NCBI GenBank assembly: GCA_031270565.1
Contig: JAISXJ010000112.1
Coordinates: 1 to 9,628, forward strand
Direction of reading: 5' to 3'
Source: Prevotellaceae bacterium
GTDB taxonomy: Bacteria; Bacteroidota; Bacteroidia; Bacteroidales; Paludibacteraceae
Length of the DNA stretch: 9,628 nt
This document shows positions 1-6,124 of the stretch, piece by piece. Position 1 is the stretch's first letter. Every line of letters begins with the position of its first letter. Below the pieces are notes generated by a model. That model saw nothing but the letters and a program-made list of their open reading frames with translations. It was not told the origin of the DNA and made no database searches. The translations under genes were made by a program, and so were the position numbers.

Positions 1-49
1 TTTGGTTTATTTCAAACTCGCTTGGGCGTTCTTTCTTTTTGCGTCCCAT
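1..49 (-). CDS. N-terminus of an unrecognised gene, cut by the window edge
   Basis: An ATG at 49-47 opens a minus-strand frame that runs off the left edge without a stop. Only 15 residues are visible, MGRKKERPSEFEINQ, a basic start followed by a charged stretch. The start is supported by a very good Bacteroidetes promoter about 24 nt upstream (see 73-104) and a short leader. The fragment is too short to assign to any family. The basic N-terminus would be compatible with a nucleic-acid-binding protein, but that is only a guess. Confidence 0.6.
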   Translation of the reverse strand, partial: MGRKKKERPSEFEINQ

Positions 50-72
50 TGGTTACTGTTTTAGATTCGCTG

Positions 73-104
73 CAAAGGTAAAATATTTTTCATAGCACCT
101 CAAA
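73..104 (-). promoter_or_regulatory. Bacteroidetes-type promoter for the left-edge gene
   Basis: On the minus strand a TTTG (104-101) is followed after 20 bp by TACCTTTG (80-73). This is an exact match to the Bacteroides -33 TTTG / -7 TAnnTTTG pattern with the usual 19-21 bp spacing. Transcription would start near 66 and give a leader of fewer than 20 nt before the ATG at 49. The promoter lies inside the 3' end of the HTH fragment at 90-284, which argues that this fragment is no longer an independent gene of importance. Confidence 0.75.
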
Positions 105-284
105 AAAAGAATTAACCGCAAATTCTTTCTTAATCCTCTGCGTTGTGGATATACTTACATTAGCAAGTTTGGCTGTATTCCTGATAGATGTGCCTTTTTT
201 CAGCAGGAAAATCATATCAAACCAACTCTTACAATTCAGTGCTTGACCTAATCTATCAGCAAACCAATAAGTTAAGAGGCACAA
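90..284 (-). pseudogene. Orphan HTH fragment, probable C-terminal tail of a decayed recombinase
   Basis: This 64-codon minus-strand frame has no ATG at its beginning; the first possible start is TTG at 284. Its second half reads GTSIRNTAKLANVS followed by ISTTQRIKKEF, a helix-turn-helix of the type found at the C-terminus of serine recombinases/resolvases and some transposases. The preceding residues could be the linker to a lost catalytic domain. An intrinsic terminator and a tRNA gene lie immediately upstream, so there is no room for the N-terminal domain, and the end overlaps another gene's promoter. I read it as a fossil of a mobile element beside a tRNA gene. The family assignment rests on the HTH pattern alone. 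Confidence 0.45.
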
Positions 285-323
285 AAAAGAAAATTGGAGG
301 GACTTTTAACAGTTCCTCCAATT
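281..323 (-). terminator. Intrinsic terminator after tRNA-Arg
   Basis: Positions 311-323 and 292-304 form a 13-bp stem (one G-U pair) around a 6-nt loop. The 9 bp at the base, aattggagg/cctccaatt, are perfect. On the minus strand the stem is followed at once by TTCTTTTTTG. It sits only a few nt past the tRNA 3' end, so it most likely ends the pnp-tRNA transcript. Confidence 0.85.
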
Positions 324-326
324 CAG

Positions 327-398
327 TACTCCCGTACGGAATCGAACCGTAACCAAGGGAACCGGAATCCCTCATTCTATCCATTAAACTACGGGAGC
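327..398 (-). tRNA. tRNA-Arg, anticodon CCG
   Basis: A 72-nt cloverleaf is readable on the minus strand. The acceptor stem GCTCCCG pairs with CGGGAGT (first pair G-U), the D stem is GTTT/GAAT, and the anticodon stem AGGGA/TCCCT encloses loop TTCCGGT with anticodon CCG, which reads the arginine codon CGG. The T stem TACGG/CCGTA encloses TTCGATT. The discriminator base is A and no CCA is encoded, so the tRNA needs a CCA-adding enzyme. No -7 element is visible between this gene and pnp. It lies 30 nt after the pnp stop codon on the same strand and is followed by a strong terminator, so it is probably processed from a pnp read-through transcript. Confidence 0.95.
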
Positions 399-401
399 TT
401 A

Positions 402-425
402 TAACGCACTTCAGAAAGTGCGTTA
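402..425 (-). other. Perfect hairpin between pnp and tRNA-Arg
   Basis: taacgcactt and aagtgcgtta form a perfect 10-bp stem with a 4-nt loop, located between the pnp stop codon and the tRNA 5' end (3 nt away). There is no U-run after it, so it is a poor terminator. It more likely protects the pnp mRNA 3' end or marks the place where the tRNA is cut out of a shared transcript. Confidence 0.6.
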
Positions 426-428
426 CGT

Positions 429-2624
429 TTAGTAGCGTGACGGGCGTTCCGGACGTGGACGCCGCTCCGGACGATCTCCGCGCGGTGGACGCTCCGGCTC
501 AATATACCCTTCAGGCTTCGCTTTAAGTATCTTTGCCGACAATTTGAATTTGCCCGTTTTGGAATCAATATCAAGCAGTTTGACGGTGAGAACATCACCC
601 TCTTTAATGCCTGTTTCTTCCATTGTATTGTAACGTTTCCAATCTATCTCCGAAATATGCAACAATCCTTCCTTCCCCGGCATAAATTCTATGAAAACGC
701 CATACGCCATAATTGACCTGACTTTTGCATCGTACACCGCTCCCACTTCCGGAAGAGCCACGATGTTTTTAATCTTAGTCACTGCGGCGTCAATACTTTC
801 TTTATTGGTGGCGGCAATTTCTATGCGACCGCCCTCTTCCACTTCCTCAATGGCAATAACAGCGCCCGTATCGGCTTGAATGCCCTGAATAATTTTCCCA
901 CCGGGTCCTATAACTGCACCAATCAACTCTTTGGGTATCATCATGGTTACAATGCGCGGAGCGTGCGGCTTGAGGTCGGGACGGGGCGCCGACAGTGTGT
1001 CCGTTATTTTATCCAGAATAAACAGGCGACCTTCACGTGCTTGTTTAAGTGCATTCTCAAGAATTTCATACGACAATCCATCAACTTTTATGTCCATCTG
1101 GGTAGCGGTGATACCGTCTTTTGTGCCGGTTACTTTGAAATCCATATCGCCCAAATGGTCTTCATCTCCGAGTATATCGGAAAGAACGGCATAATTCGTC
1201 CCCTTATTTTCCGAAATAAGTCCCATTGCAATACCTGACACAGGTTTCTTTATCGGAACGCCTGCGTCCATCAGAGCCAAAGTGCCTGCACAGACCGTAG
1301 CCATTGACGATGACCCGTTGGATTCCAAAATATCCGATACCACACGAACAACATACGGATAGTTTTCCGGAAGCATCGGTTTGAGCGCCCGCAGAGCTAA
1401 ATTACCATGTCCTACCTCTCTGCGTCCGACACCGCGCGACGGACGCGCTTCGCCCGTTGAGAATGGCGGAAAATTATAATGGAGAAGGAAACGTTCTTTG
1501 GTTTGAATAAGAGCTTCATCTATGAGTTTTTCATCCAGTTTTGTGCCGAGCGTTACCGAAGTAAGCGACTGCGTCTCGCCTCTGGTGAAGACTGCCGACC
1601 CATGCGGACCGGGCAAATAGCCAACTTCTGCCCATATCGGACGAATCTCGTTTGTGCGACGACCATCAAGGCGAGCGCCTTTATCCAGAATACTGCGACG
1701 CATGGCTTCGCGTTCCACGTCGTGGTAATAGCGATCTATGAGTGCGGCTTTTTCTGCCAACTCCTCTTCGGAGAATGTCGCTTTGAATTCAGTCTTAATC
1801 GCTTCGAATGCTTCGGCACGGGCATGTTTATCGCAATTACCGGAGGCGGCAATCGTAAATGCCTTGTCGTAACACGCCGAACGAACGGCTTGACGCAACT
1901 CTTCGTCGTTTACTTCGTGACAGTAAGTGCGTTTTACCGTTTTGCCGCATGCTTCCATCAGTTCCAGCTGCACGCGGCACTGCTCTTTAATGGCTTCGTG
2001 AGCTACTTTTATTGCGGCAAGCATATCTGCTTCCGACACCTCTTTCATTTCACCTTCTACCATCATAATATTATCAAGGGTAGCGGCAACAATAATATCT
2101 ATATCAGCAGTGGCAAGGCGATCAAAGGTTGGATTAACAACAAATTCGCCGTCAATACGCGCCACACGTACCTCTGAAATAGGTCCGTTAAACGGAATGT
2201 CCGACACCGCCAATGCTGCCGAAGCGGCAAGCCCTGCCAGAGCATCGGGCATTTCCTTGCCATCGGAGGAGTAGAGGATTACATTAACAAAGGTTTCGGC
2301 ATGAAAATCATCCGGGAAAAGAGGGCGCAAAGCGCGGTCAACCAGACGTGATATCAGGACTTCATAATCGGAAGATCGCCCCTCGCGACGTAAAAAACCG
2401 CCGGGGAAACGCCCTGCGGATGCAAATTTTTCTTTATAGTCCACCGATAGAGGCATAAAATCGGTACCCGGAACAGCATCTTTTGCTGCACAGACAGTAG
2501 CCAAAAGCATCGTATCGCCCATTGAAACCATGACAGAGCCATCAGCCTGTTTCGCCAACTTTCCTGTTTCTATGGTAATGATGCGTCCATCACCGAGTGT
2601 AATGGTTTTCGTAATTACATTCAT
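429..2624 (-). CDS. pnp: Polyribonucleotide nucleotidyltransferase (PNPase)
   Basis: A 731-residue PNPase, the phosphorolytic 3'-to-5' exoribonuclease that degrades mRNA to nucleoside diphosphates and works as a cytoplasmic trimer. In order it shows a first RNase PH domain (GRFPGGF, RALRPLFP), an all-helical linker domain, and the catalytic second RNase PH domain (RGETQSLTSVTLGT, then DILGDEDHLGDMDFK with the catalytic aspartates and lysine). A KH domain follows with the GxxG loop in IGPGG near residue 574, then an S1 domain at about 628-698 (YGVFIEF, EGLLHISEI). The last 25 or so residues are a Pro/Arg-rich tail. I start at the ATG at 2624 (MNVITKTITLGDGR), which fits the family start. A TTG five codons upstream would only add MKSNF. 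A good promoter lies 40 nt upstream, and tRNA-Arg follows 30 nt downstream. Length and motifs are complete. Confidence 0.97.
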   Translation of the reverse strand: MNVITKTITLGDGRIITIETGKLAKQADGSVMVSMGDTMLLATVCAAKDAVPGTDFMPLSVDYKEKFASAGRFPGGFLRREGRSSDYEVLISRLVDRALRPLFPDDFHAETFVNVILYSSDGKEMPDALAGLAASAALAVSDIPFNGPISEVRVARIDGEFVVNPTFDRLATADIDIIVAATLDNIMMVEGEMKEVSEADMLAAIKVAHEAIKEQCRVQLELMEACGKTVKRTYCHEVNDEELRQAVRSACYDKAFTIAASGNCDKHARAEAFEAIKTEFKATFSEEELAEKAALIDRYYHDVEREAMRRSILDKGARLDGRRTNEIRPIWAEVGYLPGPHGSAVFTRGETQSLTSVTLGTKLDEKLIDEALIQTKERFLLHYNFPPFSTGEARPSRGVGRREVGHGNLALRALKPMLPENYPYVVRVVSDILESNGSSSMATVCAGTLALMDAGVPIKKPVSGIAMGLISENKGTNYAVLSDILGDEDHLGDMDFKVTGTKDGITATQMDIKVDGLSYEILENALKQAREGRLFILDKITDTLSAPRPDLKPHAPRIVTMMIPKELIGAVIGPGGKIIQGIQADTGAVIAIEEVEEGGRIEIAATNKESIDAAVTKIKNIVALPEVGAVYDAKVRSIMAYGVFIEFMPGKEGLLHISEIDWKRYNTMEETGIKEGDVLTVKLLDIDSKTGKFKLSAKILKAKPEGYIEPERPPRGDRPERRPRPERPSRY

Positions 2625-2663
2625 AAAATTACTTTTCAAGTTTTAGTCATTAAAAAAATCGTG

Positions 2664-2695
2664 CAAAGGTATCTCTTTTTTATGGCGAAACCAAA
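2664..2695 (-). promoter_or_regulatory. Promoter of pnp
   Basis: TTTG (2695-2692), a 20-bp spacer and TACCTTTG (2671-2664) on the minus strand match the Bacteroidetes -33/-7 consensus exactly. The predicted start near 2657 gives a leader of about 33 nt to the ATG at 2624. The -33 element overlaps the outer arm of the inverted repeat at 2691-2727. Confidence 0.75.
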
Positions 2696-2727
2696 TGTCG
2701 AGCGTTGAAAAAACTCTCGACACTTGG
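2691..2727. repeat. Inverted repeat overlapping the pnp -33 element
   Basis: tgtcgag (2696-2702) and ctcgaca (2716-2722) are perfectly inverted. After one mismatch the match continues with ccaa/ttgg, giving an 11-pair stem overall. It lies between the nitroreductase stop codon and pnp. It could be a factor-dependent or weak terminator for the nitroreductase, although no U-run follows the stem, or an operator at the pnp promoter because its arm covers the -33 box. Confidence 0.5.
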
Positions 2728-2753
2728 TAACTCTGAAAAAGGGGAAATGTTTT

Positions 2754-3383
2754 TTAGTGAATGACTTGCACTTTGGAAGCGTCGCGTGGTTTCGCCTCGG
2801 GAAATTGATTCTTGTAACCGATAGCAATGCCATAGAGTACCTCGTAACCCTCAGAAAATTGGAGTTGTGCCAGAACATCCTTCCCTGCTTCCGATGTCAA
2901 AAACGGGCGCACACTGCCGATTACACACGTACCCAAATTCAGTGATTCCGCTGCCAGCAAGATATTCTCGCCCAACCAGCCGCAATCGAGTTGCCCGAAG
3001 CCAAATTCCTTTTCATAGGCAACAATAGCAATGGTAGGAGCGCCATAGAACGCCTCGCCGGAGGGCTCTCTTGAGGGATTTTGCGCCTTTTGATAGGCTG
3101 CATTTCCTTCTTCGAGCGCACGAATAAGCTCAACATTCTGGACAAAGCGGACTTCCCACGGTTGCCTGTTGATAGCGCTTGGAGCATTGATAGCGCACAG
3201 TATCAACGTATCCAACACGTCGGACGAAATTTGATCCGGCTTGTAGGAGCGAATACTGCGACGATTCAGGATGTTTTCAACCACCACATTTGCCTGATTT
3301 TCAGTATTTTCTGTGGATTTTACCGGCGGCTGACAAGCTACCAGAGTCAACGCCAAAACGGATAGGATGATTTTGTTTCTCAT
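2754..3383 (-). CDS. Nitroreductase-family lipoprotein
   Basis: A 209-residue protein of the FMN-dependent nitroreductase fold, which uses NAD(P)H-type electrons to reduce nitro groups, quinones or related substrates. After a signal peptide with lipobox LVAC (Cys17) come the FMN-phosphate motif NRRSIRSY (residues 40-47), NAPSAINRQPWEVRF (66-80), and the C-terminal flavin-contact region LGTCVIGS (150-157). The lipobox predicts lipid attachment, so the enzyme would face the periplasm. The residues after the Cys (QPPVKSTEN) do not look like the acidic surface-export signal of Bacteroidetes. The ATG at 3383 has an A-rich leader and a -7 element about 28 nt upstream. It is probably monocistronic, since pnp downstream has its own promoter. 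Fold assignment is secure; substrate is unknown. Confidence 0.9.
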   Translation of the reverse strand: MRNKIILSVLALTLVACQPPVKSTENTENQANVVVENILNRRSIRSYKPDQISSDVLDTLILCAINAPSAINRQPWEVRFVQNVELIRALEEGNAAYQKAQNPSREPSGEAFYGAPTIAIVAYEKEFGFGQLDCGWLGENILLAAESLNLGTCVIGSVRPFLTSEAGKDVLAQLQFSEGYEVLYGIAIGYKNQFPEAKPRDASKVQVIH

Positions 3384-3410
3384 ACTTCAAAAAAAAATTA
3401 ATTTAACGCT

Positions 3411-3418
3411 GCAAATAT
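3411..3418 (-). promoter_or_regulatory. -7 element of the nitroreductase gene
   Basis: TATATTTG on the minus strand matches TAnnTTTG and lies 28 nt before the ATG at 3383. No convincing TTTG is present at the -33 distance, so this is a weaker prediction than the other promoters of the window. Confidence 0.5.
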
Positions 3419-3437
3419 ACGCCTTTTTCAGCAGAGA

Positions 3438-3539
3438 ATCACTCTTCTTTCACACACCGAATGCTATTGCCGAACGCACGGGGTAAGAAGTTGGACGAGA
3501 AGTGCGTAAGTTCAAATAGTAAATGCGACTGCAGTAATA
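3438..3539 (-). pseudogene. C-terminal fossil of a FISUMP-type (Fibrobacter major paralogous domain) protein
   Basis: A minus-strand frame ending at TGA (3440-3438) reads FELTHFSSNFLPRAFGNSIR followed by CVKEE. The ending, with an Arg, a Gly-containing turn and S(I/V)RCV(K/R), is the usual C-terminus of FISUMP/formylglycine-like surface proteins of Bacteroidetes. Translation stays open to 3590, but there is no ATG and no further resemblance beyond about 3539, so only the last 30 or so codons of a once longer gene remain. The DUF3791/DUF3990 module begins just beyond it, so the insertion or rearrangement that brought in that module may have cut this gene. The family is recognised by eye from a short stretch. 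Confidence 0.4.
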
Positions 3540-3625
3540 AAAAAATCTTCGATAGGGGCATTGGCTACTTGAATTTGCGTTTTTTTGCTTTCATAACAAA
3601 ATCGCCTAACTTCCAGATATTTTCG

Positions 3626-3633
3626 TACTTTTG
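3626..3633 (+). promoter_or_regulatory. -7 element of the DUF3791/DUF3990 module
   Basis: TACTTTTG matches TAnnTTTG and lies 22 nt before the ATG at 3656, giving a leader of about 15 nt. No TTTG is found 19-21 bp upstream. Its position supports the start at 3656 and rules out the longer open frame that begins at 3461. Confidence 0.5.
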
Positions 3634-3655
3634 CATTTTCAAAAAACAAAAAGAA

Positions 3656-4084
3656 ATGCCACAACAAAAATCAGACATAGAAACTGCCATTATGCCTTTC
3701 AAAGTGCAACAGTTGATTGAGATAATAATGGAACGAAAACAACTTGATTATCAAGATGCTTTCGACTATTTGTATTCGTCTGATTGCTATAAATTGCTGT
3801 TAGATGAAGACGCAAAATTGTGGTATATGAGCGGTTTGGGGATTTTTGAATTGATAGAAGAAGAGAAAGCAGCAAAGCAGATAAATTCGAAAATTTTGCT
3901 CTTTTTTGCTTTTTGTTTGGAAAAATATAGGAATTTTGCAGATATTTCGGCAGAGGAAACGTTGTTTTTGTTCCGAAAATTTCGTGTCTTTGATTTTTTA
4001 AAAGACGGTTTTGACGTTTTGCACACACAGAGCGAAATGTATATTGTAACCGAAATAGATGAATTTATAAAAGCGCGTAAATGA
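3656..4084 (+). CDS. DUF3791-type protein, two-domain partner of the DUF3990 protein
   Basis: A 142-residue soluble, helical, charged protein without signal peptide. Its second half (residues 76-140) fits DUF3791, including the hallmark DGFDVLHTQ (118-125) followed by YIVTEIDEFI. The first half (about 10-72, MPFKVQQLIEIIM, then YLYSSDCYKLLLDE and LWYMSGLGIF) looks like a separate small helical domain often seen on its own beside such genes, so this may be a fusion. I chose ATG 3656 because an A-rich leader and a -7 element precede it. The frame is open back to 3461 but that extension reads like non-coding sequence and passes through the promoter. The stop overlaps the next ATG (ATGA), implying translational coupling. 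Function is unknown; I infer a regulatory or antitoxin-like role from gene order. The DNA is visibly richer in A+T than its neighbours. Confidence 0.75.
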   Translation: MPQQKSDIETAIMPFKVQQLIEIIMERKQLDYQDAFDYLYSSDCYKLLLDEDAKLWYMSGLGIFELIEEEKAAKQINSKILLFFAFCLEKYRNFADISAEETLFLFRKFRVFDFLKDGFDVLHTQSEMYIVTEIDEFIKARK

Positions 4085-4605
4085 AACTCTATCATGGCTC
4101 AACTATTGGCGTAGAAACGCCCAACTTGCAACAATGCCGCCCTGCAACTGACTTCGGGCGAGCGTTCTACACGACTACTAATTTTGAGCAGGCGGAAAAA
4201 TGGGCAAAAATCAAGCAGAAACGCGCTAACTCGGAAAACTGCGTGGTTTCGGTGTTTGATTTTGACGATAGCGTTTTATATTCAAGTGATTACAAGGTTC
4301 GTTTTTTTGAAAATGCCACACACGAGTGGTTGGATTTTGTGGTGGATAACAGGCGCGGAATTGCGCAGGAACAATACGATTTTGTAACGGGACCTGTTGC
4401 CAACGACTCGTTGTACGCCACGATTTTACTTTACGAACAGGGCTTGCTCACCGCTGATGCCGCTATTGAACGCCTGAAAGTACAGAAACCGTATAATCAA
4501 CTTTCTTTTAATACCAAAGAAGCGTTGAAAAATTTGAAATTTGTGGAAATAATAAAATCCCCTCTCCTCCCCCAAACTCCGGTTATGAAGATTGTTAAGA
4601 AGTAA
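4081..4605 (+). CDS. DUF3990 protein, ADP-ribosyltransferase-like
   Basis: A 174-residue cytoplasmic protein. Visible DUF3990 marks are LYHGS (residues 3-7), DFGRAFYTTTNFEQAEKWA (24-42), WLDFVVDNR (83-91), YDFVTGPVAND (99-109) and QLSFNTKEAL (140-149). In ADP-ribosyltransferases of the H-Y-[EQ] type a YHGS-like strand gives the NAD-binding His and an FYTT-like strand the Tyr. H5 and Y30 fit those places, and the third position may be Q140, which I infer from its place near the end of the fold. No clear ExE or QxE motif is visible. It starts inside the stop codon of the DUF3791 gene. The pair looks like a toxin (this protein) with a cognate partner, but the target and even toxicity are unproven. 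Confidence 0.8.
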   Translation: MKLYHGSTIGVETPNLQQCRPATDFGRAFYTTTNFEQAEKWAKIKQKRANSENCVVSVFDFDDSVLYSSDYKVRFFENATHEWLDFVVDNRRGIAQEQYDFVTGPVANDSLYATILLYEQGLLTADAAIERLKVQKPYNQLSFNTKEALKNLKFVEIIKSPLLPQTPVMKIVKK

Positions 4606-4607
4606 CC

Positions 4608-4726
4608 AACGTTTTAAGCAGCGAGAGCAGAGATAAAGTTTACTTTAGCTATGCCGAGTCGCGCAAAACGACTAAATTTATTGAACGTTTTAAGCAGTGA
4701 GAACAGCAAAACGGCTAAAATTATTG
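4608..4726. repeat. Imperfect tandem repeat behind the DUF3990 gene
   Basis: The 23-mer at 4608-4630 (starting aacgttttaagcag) recurs at 4684-4706 with two mismatches. The 21-mer at 4663-4683 (starting gcaaaacgactaaa) recurs at 4706-4726, also with two mismatches. The first unit is 76 bp and the second 43 bp, the difference being a 33-bp block that contains aaagtttacttt. The repeats sit between convergent genes just after the accessory module and may be a dispersed repeat or a scar at its boundary. Confidence 0.65.
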
Positions 4727-4736
4727 AGGGATTAAA

Positions 4737-4769
4737 ACAACAGCTTTTTATAACGTCTCAAAAAGTTGT
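4737..4769 (-). terminator. Weak hairpin between convergent genes
   Basis: acaac (4737-4741) pairs with gttgt (4765-4769), and after a 3-nt bulge ttttt (4745-4749) pairs with aaaaa (4760-4764). On the minus strand the stem is followed by TTTTAAT. It could terminate the DUF2851 transcript, but the stem is AT-rich and bulged. Confidence 0.3.
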
Positions 4770-4782
4770 GTTGACCATACAG

Positions 4783-6063
4783 TTAGCAGTCCGTATTCCC
4801 TGTTCGCGTTTGGGGAGGCATTATCGGACAATGCAGGCAGTGATTGAGTTCGCAATAGTGGTTTTTAAGCTGAATAAGCGCCTGAGAATCTGCCGCAGAG
4901 GCTGCCTCAATGCCCAGTTTGGCAAACCCAGCCGTGATATGGTTGTTTTCGGCACGCATCTCACCAAGCAACAGGAACGCCCGTTTCTGAAACTCCGGCA
5001 AATTGTTTTGCTTGCCATAGCAATAGAGAAACGGCACAACGGTATTGGTAACAAGACTTTCTATTGACGCGTTGGACAGTTTCTTGCTTCTGACAACACT
5101 TGGTTCGCCGAAAGAATAATGCGTTGTCCAGTAGGCGCTTGGTTCGTTGGCAAACAGGGTGGCAATGGCTTTATAGTTGCGTTTCTCAAGAATTTTGGAG
5201 AAAAGTTTACTTGCGGAATGGATTAAAGCCGCCAACTGTGCCACGCGAACGGTAGGAAAGTTGTTCGGACGTATCCGGAAAAACTTCCATGCCGCTGAGT
5301 CTATGGGTGTCAGACTGTATTTCTGCTGCAGGAAAAGATATTCCTGTTGTAATTGCAGCGCATAGGGGTCATTCTCAGGAATATTCTGTAACCAGCCTGC
5401 CTGTCCGAAAAGAAGCGCCTCTATCTGAGGCAGGTTGTTTTTATGCTTTCCAAGAATGGTTAATGGTAATGCTTTTGCCAGTCGTTCAAAAGCGTCGCTG
5501 TTGACGCCGAACCCAAAACTTCGCGCAAGAATCACGTAGAATGCTTCCTCCCAATGCTGTGTTGATTGGTTGAGCAGATGCGTAATGGCAGTTGCTTTCT
5601 GCTCCAGACGCTCACCGACCAGCCTGTCAAGTCCGGGCTCTGTCGATTCTTTGGAGGCGGATGCCAACTGTTTAGCACAAACTACAAAGCTCGACATTTG
5701 CATCATTGCCTGATAATGCTGATAAATTGACGCGGGATAGGAAATGGTCAGTTGTGCAATGGGCGTACCGTTTGAGCGCGTTATGGTGGCGTCATTAATA
5801 AGTACCACATGCAGAATCACTGAATCATAACAGGGGTCATGCTGATGGTGATGTTGCAGCCAGTCGCTTGCCCTGACGTGAAATTCCACATTTCCAGCCC
5901 ACATAGTATCGCCAATACGTACTTTGGCATTAAATACATCGGGACCCGAAAGTGTATTCGGCACGCCGACATCAATAATTTCAACTGTTTCTCCCAGTGA
6001 AGTAACCTGTTCTCCTTGAAACAGTTTGCCAAACCAAAGGTAATGAATGAAGTGTTCAGTCAT
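4783..6063 (-). CDS. DUF2851 family protein
   Basis: A 426-residue protein matching the DUF2851 family, conserved in Bacteroidetes without a known function. The N-terminal region carries the family core LSGPDVFNAKVRI (38-50) and MWAGNVEFHVRASDWLQHH (54-72), then HDPCYDSVILHVV (75-87). This is a cluster of His, Asp, Glu and Asn residues that resembles a nuclease- or metal-type active site. The C-terminus has a Cys cluster C404-x4-C409-x2-C412 (YCELNHCLHC), also typical of the family and perhaps a metal site. There is no signal peptide or membrane segment. The ATG at 6063 follows recJ by 61 bp on the same strand with no TAnnTTTG between, so the two are probably co-transcribed, hinting at nucleic-acid metabolism. 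That role is inference. Confidence 0.85.
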   Translation of the reverse strand: MTEHFIHYLWFGKLFQGEQVTSLGETVEIIDVGVPNTLSGPDVFNAKVRIGDTMWAGNVEFHVRASDWLQHHHQHDPCYDSVILHVVLINDATITRSNGTPIAQLTISYPASIYQHYQAMMQMSSFVVCAKQLASASKESTEPGLDRLVGERLEQKATAITHLLNQSTQHWEEAFYVILARSFGFGVNSDAFERLAKALPLTILGKHKNNLPQIEALLFGQAGWLQNIPENDPYALQLQQEYLFLQQKYSLTPIDSAAWKFFRIRPNNFPTVRVAQLAALIHSASKLFSKILEKRNYKAIATLFANEPSAYWTTHYSFGEPSVVRSKKLSNASIESLVTNTVVPFLYCYGKQNNLPEFQKRAFLLLGEMRAENNHITAGFAKLGIEAASAADSQALIQLKNHYCELNHCLHCPIMPPQTRTGNTDC

Positions 6064-6124
6064 AATATAATTGATTGATTAAACTTTCCTGCCTCCGCCG
6101 CAGTAAGAAATATGGCAACTGATA

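Noticed and set aside
281..425. CRISPR-like repeats near the tRNA
   Set aside because: The two dyads (292-323 and 402-425) are unrelated hairpins with different sequences; there is no array of repeats and spacers anywhere in the window.
444..540. Short tandem DNA repeats with ggacg units
   Set aside because: They are codon repetition in the Pro/Arg/Glu-rich tail of PNPase, a normal low-complexity C-terminus.
1479..2177. Long plus-strand open frame (232 codons) inside pnp
   Set aside because: It is antisense to conserved PNPase sequence, rich in Cys and Phe, and resembles no protein I know, so it is a shadow frame.
2625..2639. TTG start of pnp adding MKSNF
   Set aside because: The ATG at 2624 gives the expected family N-terminus, and the extra residues are not typical.
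3461..3655. N-terminal extension of the DUF3791 protein by 65 codons
   Set aside because: The extension passes through the TAnnTTTG element and the antisense FISUMP-like fossil, has low-complexity Phe/Lys-rich content, and the family domains begin only after the ATG at 3656.
4651..5067. Plus-strand open frame running from the tandem repeat into DUF2851
   Set aside because: Most of it is antisense to the conserved DUF2851 C-terminus, and its start lies inside the imperfect repeats.
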